Source of the DNA: Mycobacterium sp. 852013-51886_SCH5428379
Lineage (GTDB): Bacteria; Actinomycetota; Actinomycetes; Mycobacteriales; Mycobacteriaceae
Reading direction: 5' to 3'
Assembly: GCF_001665575.1 (NCBI RefSeq)
Contig: NZ_LZSU01000042.1
Span: 1 to 64,000, forward strand
Length of the DNA: 64,000 nucleotides
Shown: in pieces, positions 27,051 through 36,451 of the stretch
Position numbering within the stretch: position 1 is the stretch's first letter
Layout of the letters: every line of letters begins with the position of its first letter
Notes under the pieces: model-generated
What the model was told of the DNA's origin: nothing
The model's database searches: none
What the model saw: the letters and a program-made list of their open reading frames with translations, nothing else
Program-made: the position numbers and the translations under genes

Positions 27051-27971
27051 ATGGCACGACCGGTCATCCTCGACGTCGATACCGGCATCGACGACGCCCT
27101 CGCACTCGTCTTCGCCATCAGACGACCGGACATCGACGTCCGGGCGATCACCTGCGTCGCGGGCAATACCGGCGTCTACCAGGTGGTCGCGAACACCCTC
27201 GCCGTGCTGGACCTGTTGTGCGCGCCGGATATTCCGGTGGCTGCGGGAGCCGTTCGGCCGCTGGTCGAACCGCCCCGAGATGCCTCTCTGGTGCACGGCA
27301 GCAGAGGGCTGGGCGACCTCGACGTTGCGCGTAGCGCGAGGCGGGCGGCTGCCGTCCACGCTGTCGACCTGATGCGTCGCGAGATCGCTTCGGCCACCGA
27401 ACCGCTCACCATCGTCGCGCTCGGCCCGCTGACCAACATCGCGCTGCTGATCCGTACCCACCCGGAGCTCGTGAAGCGGGTTGAGCGCATCGTGTTCATG
27501 GGCGGCTCGGCATCGGTCGGCAATGCCAGCCCGGTCGCCGAATACAACGTGTGGCATGACCCCGAAGCAGCGTGGATCGTGGTGAACAGCGGTGTGCCGC
27601 TGACCATGTACGGCCTCGACGTCTACACCCGAGTGGCCGCCGACCGCGCACTGATCGCGGAACTCCGAGCGTCGACTGATCCGGTGCGGCGCAGCGTCGG
27701 TGCGTTGCTCGGCTACGCCAGCCCGCTGATCGGCGACGCCGGCGCGGTGTGCGCCTTGGTGGCACCCGAGCTTTTCGAGTTCGAAAACTGGCCGGTACAG
27801 GTCGAACTCGCGCACGGGATGAGTCGAGGCCAGACGCTGGTGGACCGGCGGCGGCTGCCTGGTGAAGACGCCATGCACGAGAGCCGCCGTACGCCGTGGC
27901 CGAGCATCGACATCGCGATGCGTTGTCGCGCCGACGCTGTCCTGGCACTGTTCACGAGCGCACTCGCCTGA
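27051..27971 (+). CDS. Inosine-uridine type nucleoside hydrolase
   Basis: 306 residues. The N-terminal ILDVDTGIDDALAL is the calcium-binding D-x-D-x-G-x-D-D motif (first D replaced in spacing but present as DVDTGIDD). ALGPLTNIALLIRTHPE and VFMGGS, then AEYNVWHDPEAA, complete the active-site pattern. The enzyme cleaves N-ribosyl bonds of nucleosides or related N-glycosides. GGGAGAA before ATG 27051 decides the start. It lies 72 nt after the MHS carrier. Confidence 0.9.
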   Translation: MARPVILDVDTGIDDALALVFAIRRPDIDVRAITCVAGNTGVYQVVANTLAVLDLLCAPDIPVAAGAVRPLVEPPRDASLVHGSRGLGDLDVARSARRAAAVHAVDLMRREIASATEPLTIVALGPLTNIALLIRTHPELVKRVERIVFMGGSASVGNASPVAEYNVWHDPEAAWIVVNSGVPLTMYGLDVYTRVAADRALIAELRASTDPVRRSVGALLGYASPLIGDAGAVCALVAPELFEFENWPVQVELAHGMSRGQTLVDRRRLPGEDAMHESRRTPWPSIDIAMRCRADAVLALFTSALA

Positions 27972-28089
27972 GCAGCGGGACGATTGGTCACCCGCACTGC
28001 TGAGCATTCCGCAGAACTCACTACTGGACCGTCGGGCGCATTCGCAGGAAGCATGAGAGCTGCCCACCATTGACTGCGAAAGGATGACG

Positions 28090-28551
28090 ATGGCTGAAAG
28101 AACGGTCCAGAAGCTCAACGAGATCGGCTTGACCCTGCCGGCGATCGCGGCACCGGTCGCCAGCTACGTCCCGGCCGTCCGCACGGCCAATTTGATCTAC
28201 ACCTCGGGGCAACTTCCCCTGGTCTCGGGGACGCTGGCGCATCAGGGCAAGGTCGGCGCCGAGGTCAGCACGGAGGACGCCGTCGAGGCTGCGCGCATCT
28301 GCACGCTGAACGCGCTGGCCGCCATCGCTGCTCTGGCCGATCTGGATTCGATCGTCCGCATCGTGAAAGTTGTCGGGTTCGTCTCCTCGGCAACGGGTTT
28401 CACGGGCCAGCCGGTGGTGATCAACGGAGCCAGCGACCTTCTGGTATCGGTTTTCGGCGATGCGGGCCAGCACGCCCGCTCGGCGGTGGGCGTCGCCGAA
28501 CTCCCGCTGAACGCTCCGGTGGAGGTCGAATTGATCGTCGAGGTGGCGTGA
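28090..28551 (+). CDS. RidA (YjgF/YER057c/UK114) family deaminase
   Basis: 153 residues with the RidA pattern LIYTSGQLPLVSG, a central DAVEAARICTLNALAAI and a VVKVVGFVSS strand. The usual C-terminal catalytic Arg-containing segment is not obvious here (ARSAVGVAELPLNAPVEVEL), which has the Arg in HARSAVG. RidA proteins hydrolyse reactive imines or enamines to ketones and ammonia. ATG 28090 is preferred over ATG 28084 because of the AAAGG spacing. Third of the transporter/hydrolase group and almost abutting (5 nt) the convergent NpdG-like gene. Confidence 0.85.
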   Translation: MAERTVQKLNEIGLTLPAIAAPVASYVPAVRTANLIYTSGQLPLVSGTLAHQGKVGAEVSTEDAVEAARICTLNALAAIAALADLDSIVRIVKVVGFVSSATGFTGQPVVINGASDLLVSVFGDAGQHARSAVGVAELPLNAPVEVELIVEVA

Positions 28552-28556
28552 CGGCC

Positions 28557-29297
28557 CTAGGCGGTGATGGGCTCGGGTACGGGGCGGGCATGAAGGTGCG
28601 TCACCTGAATGCCGGCATGGGTCTTGTTGCGGATGTTGATGCCGATCAACAGCGGGGTGAGTCCTTCCAGCAGGCGGCTCATTTCCAACGATCCGGCGTC
28701 GACAACACGCAGTCCCTCGATACCGTCCAGAGCTTCGCTGACGACCTTCTTCGCCTGCCGGTCACCGCAGATCAACGTGTCCTGATCGAGCGGACGTTCC
28801 ATGTCCCGCAGCACCGCGGCACTGATCGTGTGCAGACCGGCGGCCAGCGCGACGTGCTCCGGAATCGCCGCTCGCGCTTGTTGCGCCGCGGAACCGTGCC
28901 ACGGCTCGACGAGATGGGTCGGGCGCCCGCCGATAGCGGTGGCGAGCGGCACGGTGGTGTCCAGCAGGACCTGTCCGGGACGCCAGCGCTCTGCGACGCT
29001 GCGCAGCACGGGGACGTGACTGACGAACGGCACCGCGGCGATCACCAGGCGGTCCGCCGCGCCGACGGCATCCTCGTTCAGGCAACCGACGGTCGTGCGG
29101 TTACCGGTGAGCGAAGAGGCCTGTTCTGCCGCGCTGCGCGCGCGCTCGGCGTCACGAGATCCGATGCACACCGAGTAGCCGGCGCGGCCCAGGCGGAGGG
29201 CGAGGCCGAAGCCCAGTTGACCTGTCCCGCCCAGGATGGACACCGTTTCGCGGGCAACGCTGTCGATTGCTACGGGGGACTTCGGGCTGTACGTCAC
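28557..29297 (-). CDS. npdG: NADPH:F420 oxidoreductase-like protein (NpdG/FNO family)
   Basis: 246 residues. Rossmann motif SILGGTGQLGFGLALRLG (about 20-37), SRD after the second strand (NADPH phosphate binding), and AAVPFVSHVPVL and VVDAGSLEMSRLLEGLTPLL, typical of F420-dependent NADP reductases. They transfer hydride between NADPH and F420. This fits a role in supplying F420H2 to the LLM enzymes nearby. In known nitroaromatic (picrate) clusters NpdG has that job. It is divergent from pucR with two overlapping inverted repeats between them. Confidence 0.82.
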   Translation of the reverse strand: MTYSPKSPVAIDSVARETVSILGGTGQLGFGLALRLGRAGYSVCIGSRDAERARSAAEQASSLTGNRTTVGCLNEDAVGAADRLVIAAVPFVSHVPVLRSVAERWRPGQVLLDTTVPLATAIGGRPTHLVEPWHGSAAQQARAAIPEHVALAAGLHTISAAVLRDMERPLDQDTLICGDRQAKKVVSEALDGIEGLRVVDAGSLEMSRLLEGLTPLLIGINIRNKTHAGIQVTHLHARPVPEPITA

Positions 29298-29401
29298 GGG
29301 GCGCTCCTCCGGGAGATGTCGAGCGGGTCAGCCCTTGCTGATCAAGTGGCTGGATGCTCCCACGGTAGGGCTGGAGGACCCACAGGGCCCATAGCTACTT
29401 C

Positions 29402-29430
29402 TGCCAACTATTGCCCCAGTTGTTGGCAAT
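29402..29430. promoter_or_regulatory. Two overlapping inverted repeats in the npdG-pucR divergent region
   Basis: TGCCAAC (29402-29408) and GTTGGCA (29422-29428) form a dyad with 20-bp centre spacing. ATTGCC (29410-29415) and GGCAAT (29425-29430) form a second. The site ends 21 nt before the pucR ATG, a good place for an autoregulated operator that also controls npdG. Confidence 0.55.
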
Positions 29431-29450
29431 AAGCGCTAGGTTGGGTGGTG

Positions 29451-31109
29451 ATGGAGACGGCGAATTCGATGACTCCGGACGCGAGTGAGGTCCTCACCCT
29501 CGCCGAGCTGCTCGACGACGAGGTGCTCGCCGGTGCCGAGCTGGTGGCCGGCCATGCGGGACTCGATCGCGCGATCAGTGCCGTGAACGTGATGACGGTC
29601 CCCGACATCAACCAGTGGGTGCGCAAGGACGAATTCCTCTTGGCCACTGGGTATCCGCTGCCCCGCGACGGCGCCGACCAAGGTCGGTTGCTGACCGATC
29701 TGCACCGGCTCGGACTCGCGGGCATCGGCGTCAAACTCGACCGCTACCTGCCGCGGCTCGGGCAGGGGATGATCGACGCGGCTGACCAGATCGGCCTCCC
29801 GCTGGTCGTCATACCGGAGTCCGTTCGATTCGACGACATCCTCAGCCGAGCCTTCGGCATCATCGTCAACCGTCAAGCCTCGGCGCTGGCGAAAGCCCAA
29901 GAGCTGCACCATGCTTTCCTGGCGATCACGCTGTCCGGTGGCGGCCTCAACGAGCTCGCGAGCAGTCTGTCCACCATCCTCGGCGATGCCGGTGTCGCCA
30001 TCACCGACCGGCACGGCACGGTGCTCGCCCACGCCGGTGACCGGACGCTGCTGGCCGAGGTGGATCTGCTGGAGGCTGACGATGCGGGCGTACTGCACCT
30101 GGGCCCGACCGGATCGCACACGCACGCTGCCACCGGAAAGCGCTGGGCCTCGACGGAGATTCGCGCCGGCCGCCTGCACCACGGGTTCGTGGTGGCCGTG
30201 GAATCGCATCGCCCGTTCGGCGAGTTCAGTCTGGTCGCGGTCGGGCAGGCCGCCATCGTCGCAGCGCTGGAGGTGACGCGCGACCTCGCGGTGAAGGCGG
30301 TGGAGCGCCGATTCTCCTCGAACGCCCTGTTCGAGTTGATCTCGGGTGCCGACACCCAGTCGGACGATTACGCCTCTCTGGGTTCGGGTTTCGGGTGGAA
30401 TCTAGAGCGCGACATCGTCGTTCTGGTGGGACGTCGAGAAGGCGCCACCTCCGACACCCGTCCGGACAAACGGAGGTCCCGGCTGGCCGATGACCGAGCC
30501 ATCGAGTTCTGGGCGTCGGCCGTGCGCAGCAGAGACCGGATGGCTGCGGCTGCAGGCCTCGGCTCCGAACTGGTCGCGGTGATCGGAGCCGACCAGGACG
30601 TGCTGACCGTCGCGCACGCTGTGCAGGACGAAGTCGCCCGGTTCACGCACGTCCAGTACGCCATCGGCGTCAGCCGGCGTTACCCAGGGCCGGCCGGTGT
30701 GTCGACCGCCTACCAGGAGGCGCGTACCGCGCTGCGCCTCGGGCCCCGGGTGTCGGGTACCGGCGCCGTGACCGCCTACGGCGAACTCGGCCTCTTCCGG
30801 CTCCTCGCCCAGGTCGGTAACGATGAGCTGCTGACCTTCGCCGAGGAGACGCTCGGACCCGTGTTGAACATGAGCGAGCCGGAACGGTCGGAGATGTTCC
30901 AGACGCTGGAGGCGTTGATCAAACACAACATGAACATGGCAGAGGCCGCGCGAAACCTGCACTTCCACTACAACACGCTGCGCTATCGGCTGGCCAAGCT
31001 CGAACGTCTCCTGGGCCCGTTCAGCACCAGCACGCCGCTGGCCATCCAGATCGGCATCGCGTTGCAGATCACCGAGATGCAGAAGATCCTCAATCAACGT
31101 CCGCGGTGA
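29451..31109 (+). CDS. PucR family transcriptional regulator
   Basis: 552 residues. The N-terminal PucR domain (about 10-130) has LAELLDDEVLAGAELVAGH and DINQWVRKDEFLLATGYPL. A central GGDEF-like degenerate region is followed by the C-terminal PucR HTH_30 (about 485-540) with MNMAEAARNLHFHYNTLRYR. PucR regulators control purine, allantoin and other amine catabolic genes in response to intermediates. ATG 29451 is used; two in-frame GTG codons lie just before it. It is convergent with pyc (3 nt apart) and divergent from npdG, so it is the likely local regulator of the island. Confidence 0.88.
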   Translation: METANSMTPDASEVLTLAELLDDEVLAGAELVAGHAGLDRAISAVNVMTVPDINQWVRKDEFLLATGYPLPRDGADQGRLLTDLHRLGLAGIGVKLDRYLPRLGQGMIDAADQIGLPLVVIPESVRFDDILSRAFGIIVNRQASALAKAQELHHAFLAITLSGGGLNELASSLSTILGDAGVAITDRHGTVLAHAGDRTLLAEVDLLEADDAGVLHLGPTGSHTHAATGKRWASTEIRAGRLHHGFVVAVESHRPFGEFSLVAVGQAAIVAALEVTRDLAVKAVERRFSSNALFELISGADTQSDDYASLGSGFGWNLERDIVVLVGRREGATSDTRPDKRRSRLADDRAIEFWASAVRSRDRMAAAAGLGSELVAVIGADQDVLTVAHAVQDEVARFTHVQYAIGVSRRYPGPAGVSTAYQEARTALRLGPRVSGTGAVTAYGELGLFRLLAQVGNDELLTFAEETLGPVLNMSEPERSEMFQTLEALIKHNMNMAEAARNLHFHYNTLRYRLAKLERLLGPFSTSTPLAIQIGIALQITEMQKILNQRPR

Positions 31110-31112
31110 CGG

Positions 31113-34100
31113 TCAGGAGATCAGCATCAGCAGATCTCCACCGTCGACCTCCGAGGTCGCAGACACGGCTATCCGCTCGACAGTGCCTGCGCGGGGCGCG
31201 GTGATGGCGGATTCCATCTTCATGGCCTCGATCGTGGCGACCGTCTGACCGGCGCGCACCTCGGCGCCCACGGAGACACCGAGGGTCACCACACCGGCGA
31301 ACGGTGCGGCGATCTGGCCGGGATCGGCGCGGTCGGCTTTCTCCATGGTCGGTGCCACATCGTCGATGGTTCTGTCGCGCACGAGGACCGGGCGCAGCTG
31401 GCCGTTGAGGATGCACATCACCGTGCGCATACCGTGCTCGTCGGGATCGGAGATTGCTTCGAGCCCGATCAGGAGCTGCACTCCGCGCTCGAGTTCGACC
31501 CGGTGTTCCTCGCCGTGGCGCAGGCCGTAGAAGAACTGATTGGTGCTCAGCTGTGATGTGTCACCGAACTCTTCGCGATGCGCCTCGAATTCGGCGGTGG
31601 GACCCGGGAACAGGAGCCGGTTCAGCGTGCTGCGACGGGTCGCGCCGGGATGTTTCAGGGCCTCGCTGTCTGCCGGCGACAGCGGCTCCTCGCGCGGGGC
31701 CTTGCCGCGTCCGACGAGCGCTCTGGTGCGCAGTGGTTCGGGCCACCCGCCCGGCGGGTCACCGAGTTCTCCACGCAGGAAACCGATCACACTGTCGGGG
31801 ATGTCGTAGCGTGCCGGATCGGCGGCGAAGACCTCCGCAGACACCTGCGCACCCACCAACGCCAGGGCCAGATCGCCGACGACCTTGCTCGATGGGGTCA
31901 CCTTCACCAACCGGCCCAAGATGCGATCCGCCGCGGCATAGGTGATCTCGACGTCTTCGAAGCGGTCGGCCAGTCCCAGGGCGCCCGCCTGCTGCCGCAG
32001 ATTCGACAACTGTCCGCCGGGGATCTCGTGGGTGTACACGCGTCCCGTGGGGGACGGCGGGCCCGCCCTCGCGACGTCGAAGGGTGCGTACGTCTTTCGC
32101 AGCGACTCCCAGTACGGTTCCAGTTCACACACGGCGTCGAGGCTCAGCCCCGTGTCGAACTTCGTGTGGGCGGTGGCGGCCACGATCGACGACAGTGCCG
32201 GCTGACTGGTGGTACCTGCCAGCGGGGCCGCCGCGCCATCCACCGCGTCGGCCCCGGCCTGCCATGCAGCCAGGTAGGTCGCCAACTGGCCGCCCGGCGT
32301 GTCATGGGTGTGGATGTGCAGCGGCAGGTCGAAACGTGACTTCAGCGCGCTGACGAGTGTCGCTGCTGCGGGTGGTCGCAACAGGCCGGCCATGTCCTTG
32401 ACGGCCAGCACGTGCGCACCCGCATCGGCGATCTGCTCGGCCAGCTTGAGGTAGTAATCGAGGGTGTAGAGGTTTTCGTCGGGATCGGACAGATCGCCGG
32501 TGTATGACATGGCGACCTCGGCGACGGTGACGCCCGAATTCAGTACGGCATCGATCGCCGGCCGCATGTTCTCGACGTTGTTCAGCGCGTCGAAGATCCG
32601 GAAGATGTCGATGCCGGTCGCGGCCGCTTCGGCCACGAACGCCTCGGTGACGCGCGGCGGGAAAGAGGTGTAGCCGACGGTGTTCCGGCCCCGCAGCAGC
32701 ATCTGCAGACAGATGTTGGGCATCGCCTCCCGAAATGCAGCCAGGCGTTCCCACGGGTCTTCCTTGAGGAAGCGCAGCGCGACGTCGTACGTGGCCCCGC
32801 CCCAGCACTCCACCGACAACAGCTGTGGCGTCAGGCGGGCGACGTAGGGGGCGACTGCCAGCAGGCTGGAGGTGCGTACCCGGGTCGCCAGCAGTGATTG
32901 ATGGGCGTCGCGGAAGGTGGTGTCGCTCACCGCGAGTGCGGGGGATTCGCGCAGCCACTGCGCAAAGCCCGACGGCCCCAATTCGGTCAGGCGCTGCTTG
33001 CTGCCCGGAGGTGCAGGGGTGGAGAGGTCGATCGCCGGCAGCTTGTCGTGCGGGTACACCGCCGTCGGGCGGGTGCCGTGCGGTTGGTTGACGGTGACGT
33101 CGGCAAGGTAGGTGAGGATTTTGGTGCCACGGTCGGCGTGGGAACGAGCCGTGAGCAGGTGCGGCCGGTCGTCGATAAAGGACGTCGTCACGGCACCGGC
33201 CCTGAAATCCGGGTCGTCGAGGACCGACTGCAGAAACGGAATGTTGGTGAAGACACCGCGAATCCGGAACTCGGCCAGCGCGCGGCGGGAACGGGCGATC
33301 GCGGCGGCGAAATCCGATCCACGGCACGTCAGTTTCACCAGCATCGAGTCGAAGTGCCCGGCGATCTCCGCACCGATATGCGTGCCACCGTCCAGGCGCA
33401 CCCCCGCGCCTCCCGGCGACCGGTACCCGGTGATGCGACCGGTGTCGGGTCCGAACCCGTCGGCCGGGTTCTCTGTGGTGATGCGGCACTGCACGGCGGC
33501 GCCCCGGATCGCCAACGTCGCCTGGTCGATATCGAGATCGGACAGGGTGTGCCCGGACGCGATGCGGATCTGCGCAGCCACCAGGTCGACGTCGGTGATC
33601 TCCTCGGTCACCGTGTGCTCGACCTGAATTCGCGGGTTGCATTCGATGAACACGTACTCGCCGGACTCATCGAGGAGGAACTCGACGGTTCCGGCGCCCG
33701 TATAGCCGATGTGACGCGCGAATGCGACTGCATCCGAACAGATCCGATGCCTGAGAGCATCGTCGAGGTTCGGCGCGGGTGCCATCTCGATGACCTTCTG
33801 GTGCCGGCGTTGCACGCTGCAGTCCCGTTCGAAGAGGTGCACCACGTCGCCGCGGGAATCGGCCAGGATCTGCACTTCGATGTGGCGTGGCTTCACCACT
33901 GCCTGTTCGAGGTAGACGCGGGCGTCTCCGAAGGCGGACTCCGCTTCACGGGAGGCGGTTTCGACCGCCTCCCGGAGGTCACCGATGTCGGTGACATGTC
34001 GCATACCCCGGCCGCCGCCGCCGGAGACCGCTTTGACGAACAACGGAAAGCGCAGTTCCTGCGCAGCGGCGACGACCTCGCCGACCGAGGCCGACGGTGC

Positions 34101-34505
34101 CGACGACGCCAAGACGGGGAGCCCGGCGTCACGCGCAGCGGCGATCGCCCGCGTCTTGTTGCCGGTGAGCTCGAGCACCGAAGGGCTCGGCCCGATGAAG
34201 GTGATGCCCGCTTCGGCACATGCGGACGCGAGTTCTGCACTCTCGGAGAGGAAGCCGTACCCGGGGTACACCGCGTCGGCCCCGGCGTGGCGGGCGACAC
34301 GGATGATCTCGTCCACGGAGAGGTACGCCCGGACCGGATGGCCGACATCTCCGATCTGATAGGACTCATCGGCCTTGAGCCGGTGCAACGAGTTGCGGTC
34401 CTCGAACGCATAGACCGCGACCGTGCCGATACCCAATTCGTAGGCGGCCCGGAACGCTCGGACCGCGATCTCGCCGCGGTTGGCGACTAGCAGTTTCGAC
34501 AGCAT
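31113..34505 (-). CDS. pyc: Pyruvate carboxylase
   Basis: 1130 residues with the complete single-chain architecture. Biotin carboxylase is about 1-450 (KLLVANRGEIAVRAFRAAYE; GGGGRGMRHV ATP loop; FIECNPRIQVEHTVTEEITD). The carboxyltransferase is about 520-790 (DTTFRDAHQSLLATRVRT; metal-binding HIHTHD), then the PYC/OADA domain and a C-terminal biotinyl domain with EAMKMES (Lys about 1096). It converts pyruvate to oxaloacetate. Start at ATG 34505. It is the last gene of the molybdenum-hydroxylase operon (106-nt gap after xdhC), an unusual setting for this central anaplerotic enzyme. Confidence 0.95.
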   Translation of the reverse strand: MLSKLLVANRGEIAVRAFRAAYELGIGTVAVYAFEDRNSLHRLKADESYQIGDVGHPVRAYLSVDEIIRVARHAGADAVYPGYGFLSESAELASACAEAGITFIGPSPSVLELTGNKTRAIAAARDAGLPVLASSAPSASVGEVVAAAQELRFPLFVKAVSGGGGRGMRHVTDIGDLREAVETASREAESAFGDARVYLEQAVVKPRHIEVQILADSRGDVVHLFERDCSVQRRHQKVIEMAPAPNLDDALRHRICSDAVAFARHIGYTGAGTVEFLLDESGEYVFIECNPRIQVEHTVTEEITDVDLVAAQIRIASGHTLSDLDIDQATLAIRGAAVQCRITTENPADGFGPDTGRITGYRSPGGAGVRLDGGTHIGAEIAGHFDSMLVKLTCRGSDFAAAIARSRRALAEFRIRGVFTNIPFLQSVLDDPDFRAGAVTTSFIDDRPHLLTARSHADRGTKILTYLADVTVNQPHGTRPTAVYPHDKLPAIDLSTPAPPGSKQRLTELGPSGFAQWLRESPALAVSDTTFRDAHQSLLATRVRTSSLLAVAPYVARLTPQLLSVECWGGATYDVALRFLKEDPWERLAAFREAMPNICLQMLLRGRNTVGYTSFPPRVTEAFVAEAAATGIDIFRIFDALNNVENMRPAIDAVLNSGVTVAEVAMSYTGDLSDPDENLYTLDYYLKLAEQIADAGAHVLAVKDMAGLLRPPAAATLVSALKSRFDLPLHIHTHDTPGGQLATYLAAWQAGADAVDGAAAPLAGTTSQPALSSIVAATAHTKFDTGLSLDAVCELEPYWESLRKTYAPFDVARAGPPSPTGRVYTHEIPGGQLSNLRQQAGALGLADRFEDVEITYAAADRILGRLVKVTPSSKVVGDLALALVGAQVSAEVFAADPARYDIPDSVIGFLRGELGDPPGGWPEPLRTRALVGRGKAPREEPLSPADSEALKHPGATRRSTLNRLLFPGPTAEFEAHREEFGDTSQLSTNQFFYGLRHGEEHRVELERGVQLLIGLEAISDPDEHGMRTVMCILNGQLRPVLVRDRTIDDVAPTMEKADRADPGQIAAPFAGVVTLGVSVGAEVRAGQTVATIEAMKMESAITAPRAGTVERIAVSATSEVDGGDLLMLIS

Positions 34506-34611
34506 CGTGCATTCTCCGATCGACTCCTGTGGCCGCCGTCTCGCTGCCGGCGGTGAGACCGGACCCCGGACGTAACTGCCGGGATCCGAAACGCTGTGGT
34601 GCGTCGGGCCG

Positions 34612-35772
34612 CTAGCCCGGCAGGACCGACGCCTGGTCGAGACCCTCGTGGATGGGTCCGGCGATGTCCTTGAGATGCCGTCCGCTGCCGCCCCAGCGGG
34701 CGGCGATGATCTCGGCGACGATGGACACGGCGGTCTCTTCTGGGGTTCGGGCGCCAAGATCCAGCCCGATGGGGCTGTGGAGCCTGTCGAGTTCGTCCTC
34801 GGTCAGACCAGCCTCGCGGAGGCGTTCCAGGCGCTGGTGGTGCGTGCGCCGCGATCCCATCGCGCCGACGTAGGCGATCTCCGGGATTCGCAACGCCACC
34901 TGCAGGAGCGGCACGTCGAATTTCGGGTCATGCGTCAGCACCGTCAGCACGGTGCGCGCGTCGAGCCGACCCGCCGCATCTTCGTCGCGCAGGTAGCGGT
35001 GCGGCCAGTCGACCACCACCGCATCGGCATCGGGAAACCGTGCCGTGGTGGCGAATACCGGTCGCGCATCGCACACCGTCACGTGGTAACCCAGGAACGC
35101 ACCGGCCCGGGCGACCGCGGCGGCGAAGTCGATGGCGCCGAACACCAGGAGGCGTGGCTTCGGCGCGAAGGCCCACACGAACACCCGCATCCCTTCGCCG
35201 CGACGCTGACCGTCGACGCCATAGGTCAGCGTGGCGCTGGTGCCGGCGGCCAGCTGGCCGAGGGCATCGTCACGGATGGCGTCGTCTGCCCGCGCGGATC
35301 CCACACTTCCCGTCACCACGGGGCGGTCGGACCCGTCGGGCCGCACCAGCAGGCGTCGACCGATCCATCCGGGATCGGGGTGCTCGATCACGGTGGCGAC
35401 GGCCACCGGAATGCCCGCCTCGATGTCGGCGCACACCTCCTCCAGTTCCGGAAACGTCGACCGGTCGATCTTTTCCACGTAGACGTCGAGAATTCCGCCG
35501 CATGTCAGTCCAACGGCGAAGGCGTCGTCATCGGACACGCCGTAGCGCTGCAGTTCCGGTCGCCCGGAGGCGACCACCGCCTGCGCGACGTCGTAGACCG
35601 CACCCTCGACGCATCCCCCGGACACCGATCCGACGGCGCATCCGCCGGGTCCCACCAGCATGGCGGCTCCGGGTGGCCGGGGCGCGGATCGAAAGGTCGC
35701 GACAACCGTTGCCAACCCGACACTTTCACCTGCGCGCCACCAGGCGAGCAGCTCGGTCAGGACCTCACGCAT
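34612..35772 (-). CDS. xdhC: XdhC/CoxI family molybdenum cofactor chaperone
   Basis: 386 residues. The N-terminal XdhC_CoxI domain (about 10-80) has GSVSGGCVEGAVYD with its conserved Cys, and TCGGILDVYVEKI. The C-terminal Rossmann domain (about 200-345) has LVFGAIDFAAAVARAGAFLG and YVGAMGSRRTHHQRLERL. XdhC proteins bind the molybdopterin cofactor, help its sulfuration and insert it into xanthine-dehydrogenase-type enzymes. It follows the coxG-like gene by 16 nt in the hydroxylase operon. Confidence 0.92.
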   Translation of the reverse strand: MREVLTELLAWWRAGESVGLATVVATFRSAPRPPGAAMLVGPGGCAVGSVSGGCVEGAVYDVAQAVVASGRPELQRYGVSDDDAFAVGLTCGGILDVYVEKIDRSTFPELEEVCADIEAGIPVAVATVIEHPDPGWIGRRLLVRPDGSDRPVVTGSVGSARADDAIRDDALGQLAAGTSATLTYGVDGQRRGEGMRVFVWAFAPKPRLLVFGAIDFAAAVARAGAFLGYHVTVCDARPVFATTARFPDADAVVVDWPHRYLRDEDAAGRLDARTVLTVLTHDPKFDVPLLQVALRIPEIAYVGAMGSRRTHHQRLERLREAGLTEDELDRLHSPIGLDLGARTPEETAVSIVAEIIAARWGGSGRHLKDIAGPIHEGLDQASVLPG

Positions 35773-35788
35773 TGTTGCCGGCAGCCGG

Positions 35789-36451
35789 TCAGTTCGGGCG
35801 CACGCGGGCCGCGAGGCGGTCCAGGAAGCCGGCCAGGCGGTCGCGGGTGACTGTCCAGATCAGGGACATCACCTTGATCTCGCCGCCGCCGGTGGTGCTC
35901 GCCGGCCGCTGGCGGGGCGCGGTCTGCTCCGGGGCGGTCGGGACCGCTGTGACCGGCCGCCGGCCGTTGCCATTGGTGGTGGCGGCCGGCGGGGGAGACG
36001 ACGTCGCGGGCTGCTCGATCCGGTCGGTGAGTTCGTCGGCGAACGCGGTGAACATCTGGTTCGACACATCGCGGATGCCGCGGCCCAGGGAGGCGATACG
36101 GCCGGTGAGATCGATGTCGGAGATGACGTCGATGCGGGTTCCGGTGTCGACCGGTTCAATCTGTAGTGCCACATGTGCGGCGACGGAACCGGATCCGCGC
36201 TTGTCGCGACCGGAGGCGTTGAGCACCATCCGTCGCGACGACTCGTCGCGTTCGACGATCGATGCCCGCCCGGCGTAGTTCATCTTCAGCGGCCCGATCG
36301 CCACCTTGAGCACACCTTCGTAGCGGTCGTCGCCGAGGTCGTCGACCAGTTCGGCGCCGGGCATGCACTCCACAACGGCGGCGGTGTCCTGCAGGAACTC
36401 CCACACCTGGTCGGGGGAGGAGCGGACCTCTGTCTGGTGCTGGAGCTTCAT
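35789..36451 (-). CDS. CoxG-like SRPBCC protein
   Basis: 220 residues. The SRPBCC/CoxG domain (about 1-150) has SPDQVWEFLQDTAAVVECMPGAE and DDRYEGVLKVAIGPLKMNYAG. A Pro/Thr-rich linker leads to a C-terminal amphipathic region (about 195-220). CoxG proteins anchor molybdenum hydroxylases to the membrane and can deliver quinone in mycobacterial systems. Its start overlaps the large-subunit stop by 4 nt, so it should be made with the enzyme. Confidence 0.88.
   Translation of the reverse strand: MKLQHQTEVRSSPDQVWEFLQDTAAVVECMPGAELVDDLGDDRYEGVLKVAIGPLKMNYAGRASIVERDESSRRMVLNASGRDKRGSGSVAAHVALQIEPVDTGTRIDVISDIDLTGRIASLGRGIRDVSNQMFTAFADELTDRIEQPATSSPPPAATTNGNGRRPVTAVPTAPEQTAPRQRPASTTGGGEIKVMSLIWTVTRDRLAGFLDRLAARVRPN

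Noticed and set aside
25641..31109. Standard purine/allantoin degradation cluster
   Set aside because: PucR, nucleoside hydrolase and an XDH-type enzyme fit, but no urate oxidase, allantoinase or ureidoglycolate genes are in the window.
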